The translations under genes and the position numbers were made by a program. The notes under the pieces are model-generated. The model did no database searches. It worked only from the letters and a program-made list of their open reading frames with translations, and was not told the origin of the DNA. Shown piece after piece: positions 34,853 through 42,856 of a stretch of 64,000 bases of DNA. The number at the start of each line of letters is the position of its first letter. Position 1 is the first letter of the stretch. This DNA comes from Lysobacterales bacterium (GTDB taxonomy: Bacteria; Pseudomonadota; Gammaproteobacteria; Xanthomonadales; Xanthomonadaceae): assembly GCA_016718605.1 (NCBI GenBank), contig JADKCY010000003.1, positions 682,001 to 746,000 on the forward strand, in the 5' to 3' direction.

Positions 34853-35860
34853 TCATCGTTTGAAACGGATCTCCAACACGATGCGGACGCGATTTCCGCT
34901 CATCTGCATGCGACTGCTTTGCGTCACGCTTTCGATTTCCGGCTGATCCCGCAGCCAGTCCGTCATGTCGGGCAGAGAGGCCATTCCATCGATGAAAATG
35001 GACAGCGCAATATGATCTGGCCATTCCTCCAGACTGATCAGTTGCATCTGGTCGGACAGCGCCGCCAGAAGCCGTTCGCGCAACGCAGTCACGCGCACAT
35101 CGCGGTCGTCGTAGTGCGTCACACCGACATCTTCCACCGCGAACGGCACCTCCGGTGGATACCACGCCGCCGGTTTCGCTACGGGCGACAGGCGTAGCCA
35201 GCGGGATTGGATATCCAGGTAGTAAGGAATCCCTTTGCATCCATCACCGCACCAAATCCCCAGCTCGCTGCGTGTCTCTGTATCCAGTTGAATCAAAAGG
35301 CCATCCGCCACATCTGCGGTCATTCGCACTGCCTTGTCGCCTTGCCAATCGACGTACCAGCCGTCCTCGCACGACCATTTATGTCCATGCAAACGCAGCT
35401 CGGGCGTCGGCCCCAAGTTGGCAAGCGCACGCATCGCTTGCTCGCGATCCGACTGATAGCGCGAACTGAGCGGCTCCAACATCAGCCGCGCCTCGCGAAT
35501 CCACTGCTGAAAGCGCTTTGGTTCAGCTTTGCGAAGCGCCGTGATCTCCGCTTCATAGATCACCGGGTCGCGATACCACGTCATGCGCCACTGCTGCTCA
35601 TCAGGGTCATCGTCGATACTTAGGCTCACCGAGGTCGCCGTCTGTGGTCCGAACCAAGCCTCACTCAAGCTACCTTGGCTACCCGCGTCCAATTGCAGGC
35701 GGTAACTGCCACTGATCACCGGACAGCCGCTGTCGTACAGCGGTGCTGGAAAGTGCGCGGGTGGCTCGCCCTCACGGGTGATACAACCACTGAGCCACAG
35801 TACCGACGAGGCCAGAAGCGTCCGAAACATCGCCCGCGAGGCGCGCGCACCGACACTCAT
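34853..35860 (-). CDS. Lipoprotein of unknown function
   Basis: A lipoprotein of about 335 residues with a signal ending in LWLSGC. I do not recognise the mature protein. It is rich in Trp and acidic residues with four more cysteines (for example WCGDGCKGIPYY), and its C-terminal third (ALRERLLAALSDQMQLI to RVRIVLEIRFKR) looks like a small alpha/beta domain. ATG 35860 is one base after the dehydrogenase stop, which suggests it is the third gene of the regulator-dehydrogenase transcript. A later ATG at 35830 would also give a signal peptide. Confidence 0.7.
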   Translation of the reverse strand: MSVGARASRAMFRTLLASSVLWLSGCITREGEPPAHFPAPLYDSGCPVISGSYRLQLDAGSQGSLSEAWFGPQTATSVSLSIDDDPDEQQWRMTWYRDPVIYEAEITALRKAEPKRFQQWIREARLMLEPLSSRYQSDREQAMRALANLGPTPELRLHGHKWSCEDGWYVDWQGDKAVRMTADVADGLLIQLDTETRSELGIWCGDGCKGIPYYLDIQSRWLRLSPVAKPAAWYPPEVPFAVEDVGVTHYDDRDVRVTALRERLLAALSDQMQLISLEEWPDHIALSIFIDGMASLPDMTDWLRDQPEIESVTQSSRMQMSGNRVRIVLEIRFKR

Positions 35861-35861
35861 C

Positions 35862-37364
35862 TCAAGGCTCAAGATTGATCCATGTGGCCTTGATCTCGGT
35901 GTATTTCTCGAAGGCGTGCAAGGACTTGTCGCGGCCATTGCCGGACTGCTTGAAGCCACCGAAGGGCGCGGTCATGTCGCCGCCATCCCAGTAGTTGACC
36001 CACACGCTGCCCGCTCGCAGTTTGCGCGCCACGCGATGCGCGCGACTGATGTCATTGGTGAACACTGCCGCCGCCAACCCGTAGTCGCTGTCATTGGCGA
36101 TCCTTACCGCTTCAGCCTCTTCGGTGAAGCTCAGCACCGACAACACTGGCCCGAATATTTCCTCGCGCGCCACGGTATGACCGACCTGCACGCCATCAAT
36201 GATGGTAGGTGCGACATAGCAACCACCGGCCACCGGATGCACGCGCTCACCTCCGCAGACCACGCGTCCGCCTTCGCGTTGTGCAATGTCGATGTAGTTC
36301 AGCACGCGCTGAGTCTGGCCTTCGTCGACCATCGCCCCCATCGGCGCGTTGGGCTCGAAAGGATGTACGGGATGCAGGGTGGCGGTGACCTTGGCGACCT
36401 CGGCCAGAAACTCATCCTTGATATCGCGATGCACCAACAGGCGTGATGCCGCCGTACAGACCTCGCCCTGATTGAAAAAAATGCCGATCGCCGCCGCTTC
36501 CGCCGCGCGCTGCAAGTTGGGTGCGTCCGGAAAAACGATGTTCGGACTCTTACCACCGCATTCCATGAAGGCACGCTTCATGTTGGATCGACCGGCGCAT
36601 TGCAGCAGGTGTTTTCCCACCGCCGTCGAGCCGGTGAACACCAAACCATCGACGTCCATGTGCAAGGCCAACGGCTCACCGGCACCCTTGCCGAAGCCCG
36701 GCAGCACATTGAAAACGCCCGCCGGGATACCCGCCTCGACCGCCAGCTCGGCCAATCGAATCGCGGACAGCGGCGACTTTTCCGACGGCTTTAGGATCAC
36801 CGAGTTACCCATCGCCAGCGCGGGCGCGATTTTCCACGTGGCCATCAGCAACGGGAAGTTCCAGGGCACGATGGCCGCCACCACACCCAGGGGTTCGCGC
36901 GTCACCAGCCCAAGTTCTCCCGGGCCGGTGGGCGCCACTTCGCCAAACACCTTGTCGATCGCTTCGGCAGTCCAGCTCATGCAGCGGATGGTGCCGCTCA
37001 GGTCGATGTTATAGGCGTCGCAGACCGGCTTGCCCATGTCGAGCGATTCCAGCAAGGCCAATTCTTCAGCGTGCTGTTCAATCAGCTGCGCAAACCGTTG
37101 CAGTACACGTTTGCGATGCGTCGGCTTGGTTTCCGACCACACGCCCTCCGCAAATCGCTGACGCGCCACCGCCACTGCACGGTTGACATCTTCCTGCTCG
37201 CATTCGGCAATGTTGGCCAGCAAGCGTCCATCGATGGGACTGCGGCATTCGAAGGTTTTGCCAGAGGCCGCCTCGACATAGCGCCCATCGATGAAGGCCC
37301 GCGTACGCAGGTTCAGGGACTCGGAAAGGGTCTGCCACTCGCTGCAGGATTTGGGGTTTTTCAT
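35862..37364 (-). CDS. PuuC-like aldehyde dehydrogenase
   Basis: A 500-residue NAD(P)-dependent aldehyde dehydrogenase. VPWNFPLLMATWKIAPALA, FTGSTAVGKHLL, the general base in MECGGKSPN near residue 267 and the catalytic Cys in NQGEVCTAASR near residue 302 are present. The whole chain follows E. coli PuuC, which oxidises gamma-glutamyl-aminobutyraldehyde and also accepts aminobutyraldehyde and 3-hydroxypropionaldehyde. Downstream of the PuuR-like regulator and across from the amine aminotransferase and speB, oxidation of an omega-aminoaldehyde is the best guess. GGAG lies five bases before the ATG. Confidence 0.85.
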   Translation of the reverse strand: MKNPKSCSEWQTLSESLNLRTRAFIDGRYVEAASGKTFECRSPIDGRLLANIAECEQEDVNRAVAVARQRFAEGVWSETKPTHRKRVLQRFAQLIEQHAEELALLESLDMGKPVCDAYNIDLSGTIRCMSWTAEAIDKVFGEVAPTGPGELGLVTREPLGVVAAIVPWNFPLLMATWKIAPALAMGNSVILKPSEKSPLSAIRLAELAVEAGIPAGVFNVLPGFGKGAGEPLALHMDVDGLVFTGSTAVGKHLLQCAGRSNMKRAFMECGGKSPNIVFPDAPNLQRAAEAAAIGIFFNQGEVCTAASRLLVHRDIKDEFLAEVAKVTATLHPVHPFEPNAPMGAMVDEGQTQRVLNYIDIAQREGGRVVCGGERVHPVAGGCYVAPTIIDGVQVGHTVAREEIFGPVLSVLSFTEEAEAVRIANDSDYGLAAAVFTNDISRAHRVARKLRAGSVWVNYWDGGDMTAPFGGFKQSGNGRDKSLHAFEKYTEIKATWINLEP

Positions 37365-37375
37365 GAAAGCTCCGA

Positions 37376-37921
37376 TCAGAAACTGGCTGGGGTATTGGCG
37401 CTGACGAGAATGGCGTCGGTGTCTCCGACGTTGCGGAAGCGATGCGGGATACGGCTCTCGAAGTAGTAGCCCTCACCGGGCCCAAGCACACGCACCTGCT
37501 CACCGACCGTCAGTTCGATCTGACCCTGAATGACGACACCACCCTCTTCGCCTTCGTGTTCCAGCATGCTTGCGCCGGTATCGCTGCCGGGCGGCATGAC
37601 CTCGCGCAACAGACCAATCTGACGATTGCCACGGTGTTTGCCGATCAGGTAGTAGTGAATGTCGTTGGTGCCGACATCGGGCTGTTCTTCGACCGGATAG
37701 AACGGACTGTCCTCACTCTCGGCGATATCCAAGGTAAAGAACTCCGCCAGCGAAATCGGTATGCCGCCCAACACCTTTTTCAGCGAACTGACCGAAGGAC
37801 TGACCTTATTTTGCTCGATCAGCGAGATGGTGCTGTTGGTCACGCCCGCGCGCTTGGCCAATTCGCGTTGGCTGAGACCTTTGAGCGTGCGGACGGCTTG
37901 CAGCCGAAGTCCGATGTCCAA
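37376..37921 (-). CDS. PuuR-like cupin transcriptional regulator, TTG start
   Basis: A 181-residue regulator with an N-terminal Xre-type helix-turn-helix (LSQRELAKRAGVTNSTISLI) and a C-terminal cupin domain (MLEHEGEEGGVVIQGQIEL, GEGYYFESRIPHRFRNVG). E. coli PuuR, with the same build, represses putrescine use genes and is released by putrescine. The start is TTG with GGGGT six to seven bases upstream. It is transcribed away from the aminotransferase gene, so it probably controls both directions from the shared 204-base region. Confidence 0.85.
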   Translation of the reverse strand: MDIGLRLQAVRTLKGLSQRELAKRAGVTNSTISLIEQNKVSPSVSSLKKVLGGIPISLAEFFTLDIAESEDSPFYPVEEQPDVGTNDIHYYLIGKHRGNRQIGLLREVMPPGSDTGASMLEHEGEEGGVVIQGQIELTVGEQVRVLGPGEGYYFESRIPHRFRNVGDTDAILVSANTPASF

Positions 37922-38125
37922 TGACTTACCCCGACAAAGTGTTGTTAGATATTAAACACCTGCATGAGGACCGGTCAAACTCACCCATGGCACGCATTTC
38001 CCTATAAAAATCAACAATCGAAAGCAAAAATTCAGCCTCGGCGAGAGCTACGCTTCGATCGGGTTGTAAAGTTTATTCAACACTGATAGCGTGAACTACC
38101 CCTTCATTTTTACAGCAGTCCCACC
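37922..38125. promoter_or_regulatory. Divergent control region with two ATT(A/C)AACAC repeats
   Basis: The 204-base region between the regulator and the aminotransferase genes holds a direct repeat, TATTAAACAC at 37950-37959 and TATTCAACAC at 38074-38083. The first copy lies in GTGTT-N11-AACAC. These are candidate operators for the PuuR-like protein, and their AT-rich nature fits PuuR sites. The second copy lies within the spacer of the likely plus-strand promoter. Confidence 0.5.
38064..38092 (+). promoter_or_regulatory. Possible promoter for the aminotransferase operon
   Basis: TTGTAA (38064-38069) and TAGCGT (38087-38092) are spaced by 17 bases, 34 bases before the ATG. The -10 match is weak. 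The TATTCAACAC repeat lies inside the spacer, where a bound repressor would block transcription. Confidence 0.4.
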
Positions 38126-39475
38126 ATGTCTGACGCCCATTCCGTACATCAGGCCGCAACCAGCGCCCCCGAGCAACAGGACGCCTTTTGGATGCCCTTC
38201 ACGGCCAACCGGCAGTTCAAGAAGGCACCTCGGCTACTCGCTTCGGCTGCCGACATGCACTATCAGACCGTCGACGGACGCCGCATTCTGGACGGAACCG
38301 CGGGACTGTGGTGTTGCAATGCGGGACATTCGCGCCCAAGCATCGTGCAAGCCATCGCCGAACAGGCAGCCACGCTGGACTTTGCGCCCACCTTCCAGAT
38401 GGGACATCCGCTACCTTTCGTGTTGGCCGAGCGACTGGCTGCGATTGCACCCGACCCGCTGAAACATGTGTTCTTCACTAACTCCGGGTCGGAATCGGTC
38501 GATACCGCACTGAAGATCGCTATCGCCTATCACCGGGTGCGCGGTGAAGGTCAGCGCACGCGCCTGATCGGCCGTGAAAAGGGCTATCACGGAGTGGGCT
38601 TTGGCGGCATCGCCGTCGGCGGATTGCCGAACAACCGCAAGTTCTTTGGGCCGTTGCTGCCCGGTGTGGATCACATGCGGCACACCCTCGACATCGAACG
38701 CAATGCCTTCAGCCGCGGGTTGCCCGAGCACGGCGTGGAATTGGCAGAAGACCTAGAACGCATCGTCGCACTGCATGACGCCAGTACGGTCGCTGCGGTA
38801 ATCATCGAGCCCATCTCCGGCAGCGCCGGTGTGGTGCTGCCACCCAAGGGCTATCTGCAACGTGTCCGCGAGATCTGCAGCAAGCACGGCATCCTGCTGA
38901 TCATGGATGAGGTCATCACCGGTTTCGGCCGCGTTGGCGACGCCTTTGCCGCCCAGCGTTTCGGGGTCATTCCCGACATGATCACCACCGCCAAGGGCCT
39001 GACCAGCGGCACCGTGCCGATGGGTGCGGTGTTCACCTCGAATGCCATCCACGATGCCTTCATGAACGGGCCGGATGGGGCCATTGAATTGTTCCACGGC
39101 TACACCTATTCCGGACATCCGCTAGCCTGTGCTGCCGCCATCGCCACGCTTGACATCTACCGTGACGAAGATCTTTTCAATGCAGCGCAACGCCTTGAGC
39201 AGTATTGGGAAGACCGCCTGCACGCACTGAAAGGCTTGCCAAACATCATTGATATCCGCAATTTCGGACTGATTGGCGCCATTGAGCTCGCTCCGCGCCC
39301 CGGCGCAGCGGGCGCGCGCGGCTACGAGGCGTTTACGCGCGCCTTCTACGACTACGATCTGCTGGTTCGGGCGACGGGTGATGTTATTGCCATGTCGCCG
39401 CCGCTGATTCTGCAGCGCGAACACATCGATCAGATCTTTGATCGTCTGGAAAGCGCCCTGCGCGCCACCGCCTGA
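38126..39475 (+). CDS. Class III omega-aminotransferase (beta-alanine/putrescine:pyruvate type)
   Basis: A 449-residue PLP enzyme. The N-terminal FWMPFTANRQFKKAPRLLA is typical of beta-alanine:pyruvate aminotransferases. FTNSGSESVDTALKIA, IMDEVITGFGRVGDAFA and the PLP lysine in TTAKGLTSGTVPMGAV near residue 289 are present. Together with the mmsA gene 20 bases downstream it could turn beta-alanine into malonic semialdehyde and then acetyl-CoA. With speB and the PuuC-like enzyme, putrescine could be a second substrate. Confidence 0.87.
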   Translation: MSDAHSVHQAATSAPEQQDAFWMPFTANRQFKKAPRLLASAADMHYQTVDGRRILDGTAGLWCCNAGHSRPSIVQAIAEQAATLDFAPTFQMGHPLPFVLAERLAAIAPDPLKHVFFTNSGSESVDTALKIAIAYHRVRGEGQRTRLIGREKGYHGVGFGGIAVGGLPNNRKFFGPLLPGVDHMRHTLDIERNAFSRGLPEHGVELAEDLERIVALHDASTVAAVIIEPISGSAGVVLPPKGYLQRVREICSKHGILLIMDEVITGFGRVGDAFAAQRFGVIPDMITTAKGLTSGTVPMGAVFTSNAIHDAFMNGPDGAIELFHGYTYSGHPLACAAAIATLDIYRDEDLFNAAQRLEQYWEDRLHALKGLPNIIDIRNFGLIGAIELAPRPGAAGARGYEAFTRAFYDYDLLVRATGDVIAMSPPLILQREHIDQIFDRLESALRATA

Positions 39476-39495
39476 GTTCGCCGGAGCACGCCCAG

Positions 39496-40992
<1,497 letters not shown>

Positions 40993-41001
40993 TTCTCCTG
41001 T

Positions 41002-41079
41002 GCCGGAAGCCCTGCTTCCGGCGACCGGTGACGTCGTCCCGGCGCTGAAAAGCGGAATGACGATCTCAGAAACTTGAGA
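41002..41079. repeat. Cluster of three small hairpins between mmsA and speB (REP-like)
   Basis: Three inverted repeats follow one another in the 94-base spacer: a perfect 9-base stem GCCGGAAGC/GCTTCCGGC (41002-41022), an imperfect pair CGTCGTCCCGGCGCT/AGCGGAATGACGATC (about 41032-41065), and TCTCA/TGAGA (about 41064-41079). None has a T-run. The middle one resembles the short dispersed repeats common in gammaproteobacterial intergenic DNA. Confidence 0.5.
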
Positions 41080-41086
41080 CGTCACC

Positions 41087-42067
41087 ATGTCCAATCAGAT
41101 GCAGGAAAGACCACCAAGCGCTGCGACACCAACGACCGTCGACACCGCGCTCACCCGCTCGTCGCCCTACGGCACACTGGCGGAACCGACCTACAGCGGC
41201 GTCACCAGTTTTCTGCGTCGGCCCTACCGCAAGGACTTACGAGATGCGGATGTTGCCGTGTTCGGCGCACCGTTCGATCTCGCGACCACGAATCGTCCCG
41301 GCGCGCGGCTGGGGCCCCGCGCCATCCGCAGTGCGTCAGCTTCGCTGGCCTGGTGTCCACCGTATCGTTGGGGGTTTGATCCGCTGGAGCGACTACAGGT
41401 CGTCGACTTTGGCGATCTGTATTTCGACCCGGGCCGCCCGGCCGAGATTCCCGAGCGGCTGTACCAACAGGTGCGGGACATCCTCGCGCACGCGGTCACG
41501 CCACTGGCGCTGGGCGGCGATCACTTCGTCAGCTTTCCGATTCTGCGCGCGCTCAGCGAGCAACACGGCGCCATCGCGCTCATCCATTTCGATGCACACA
41601 GCGACACCTGGCGCGATGACGATGGCCGTGTCGATCACGGCACGATGTTTTTCCATGCCGCCCGTTTAGGGTATGTCGATCCTGCCGTTTCCGTTCAGCT
41701 CGGCATGCGCACCTTCAATGAGGAAACCCACGGCTTTCTGGTCTGGGATGCGGATCGCTTGCATCGGGACGGCATTGATGCCGCCTTGCAGGCAATTCAT
41801 GCGCGCGTGGGGCAGCGCGCCTGCTACGTGAGCTTCGACATCGATTTTCTTGATCCGGCCTTTGCGCCGGGTACGGGCACCCCCGTCTGCGGTGGTTTCA
41901 GCACGCATGAGGCGCTGCGGCTGATCCGCGGTTTGGCGGGCCTGAATCTGATCGGCATGGACGTTGTTGAGGTGGCTCCCGCTTACGACCATGCCGAAAT
42001 CACTGCGTTGGCGGCTGCCAGCGTTGCCCATGAACTGCTGGCGGTGCTGGCCAGTCGCCGAGCCTAG
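41087..42067 (+). CDS. speB: Agmatinase SpeB
   Basis: A 326-residue binuclear manganese ureohydrolase: agmatine to putrescine and urea. The metal ligands are in LALGGDHFVSFP, HFDAHSDTWRD and SFDIDFLDPAFAPGTGTP. VDHGTMFFHAARLG and the long GMDVVEVAPAYDHAEITALA segment follow E. coli SpeB almost word for word, which favours agmatinase over guanidinobutyrase or guanidinopropionase. Its product could feed the aminotransferase and the PuuC-like dehydrogenase of the same locus. Confidence 0.88.
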   Translation: MSNQMQERPPSAATPTTVDTALTRSSPYGTLAEPTYSGVTSFLRRPYRKDLRDADVAVFGAPFDLATTNRPGARLGPRAIRSASASLAWCPPYRWGFDPLERLQVVDFGDLYFDPGRPAEIPERLYQQVRDILAHAVTPLALGGDHFVSFPILRALSEQHGAIALIHFDAHSDTWRDDDGRVDHGTMFFHAARLGYVDPAVSVQLGMRTFNEETHGFLVWDADRLHRDGIDAALQAIHARVGQRACYVSFDIDFLDPAFAPGTGTPVCGGFSTHEALRLIRGLAGLNLIGMDVVEVAPAYDHAEITALAAASVAHELLAVLASRRA

Positions 42068-42094
42068 GCGCAACGACTGACCTTGCAGCGCAGA

Positions 42095-42772
42095 TTACGG
42101 CTGTTCGCCACTGAAACGCGTCGGTGAAGCGCCGACCACGGCACCAATCCGCGCGCTTTCGTGCACGAACAACTCGACCTCACGCTCGAAGCGCAATTCG
42201 CCGCGCACTTCGCTGTGCGCACCAATCACGATCTTGGGCACGCGGTGGTTGCTATTGTTGTTGAACCAGCCGCCATTGGGCTTCTCGACAAGGATGCGGC
42301 CTGACACCACGCTGCCATCGAGCACGGAAATGTCACCGTTGACGGTGTTCAAATCGCCACCCACCTGTACCGCGCTGAGGTGAATCTCACCATTCACGGT
42401 CTCCAGAGATTGGCTCACGCTGCTGCCGGACTGGATGCGAATTTCGCCGTTCACCGTCTCGGCGCTGCCCAGACGAACCGCCTGCCCCACGGTGATTTCG
42501 CCATTCACGGTTTCGGCCTGATCCACCTCGGCCTGATCACCGATCTGGATCGCACCGTTGACCGTATCGGCCGAGTCCACCACCACACCACCATCGATGG
42601 TGATGTTTCCATTCACCGTATCCAAGCTGTCATAGGCTTCGCCGGCGCGGGCATGGATGCTGGCATTAACCTTGTCGATATCACGCGCCGCCTGCGCGCC
42701 AGAGGCCGCCAACAGCAATGCGGTCAGCAGCACGGTACGGCGGGAGGCAAGACGGGGGGAAACGCGATTCAT
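42095..42772 (-). CDS. Periplasmic TVNG-repeat protein, beta-helix-like
   Basis: A 225-residue protein with a signal peptide (to SGAQA). The core is six tandem repeats of 16-21 residues built on (D/E/N)TVNG-x-I-x-(I/V/L), starting with DTVNGNITIDGG near residue 52 and ending with NTVNGDISVLDG near residue 142. Such repeats usually stack into a right-handed beta-helix, as in bactofilin-like and DUF4097 proteins. The C-terminal quarter (GAHSEVRGELRFEREVELFV) continues the strand pattern. No enzyme motif is seen. Function is unknown; an envelope structural or sensor role is inference. Confidence 0.78.
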   Translation of the reverse strand: MNRVSPRLASRRTVLLTALLLAASGAQAARDIDKVNASIHARAGEAYDSLDTVNGNITIDGGVVVDSADTVNGAIQIGDQAEVDQAETVNGEITVGQAVRLGSAETVNGEIRIQSGSSVSQSLETVNGEIHLSAVQVGGDLNTVNGDISVLDGSVVSGRILVEKPNGGWFNNNSNHRVPKIVIGAHSEVRGELRFEREVELFVHESARIGAVVGASPTRFSGEQP

Positions 42773-42856
42773 GGCAATCCTCAGTTAGACGACAACAAGT
42801 GTCGGGTGCTGAGTCGGATGCGGCACGATGCGGATCGGTTTAAAGCCAGCGAACCC

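Noticed and set aside
41087..42067. Guanidinopropionase or guanidinobutyrase, which would feed beta-alanine or GABA directly.
   Set aside because: The C-terminal half follows E. coli agmatinase too closely; agmatinase is the simpler call, though activity was not testable here.
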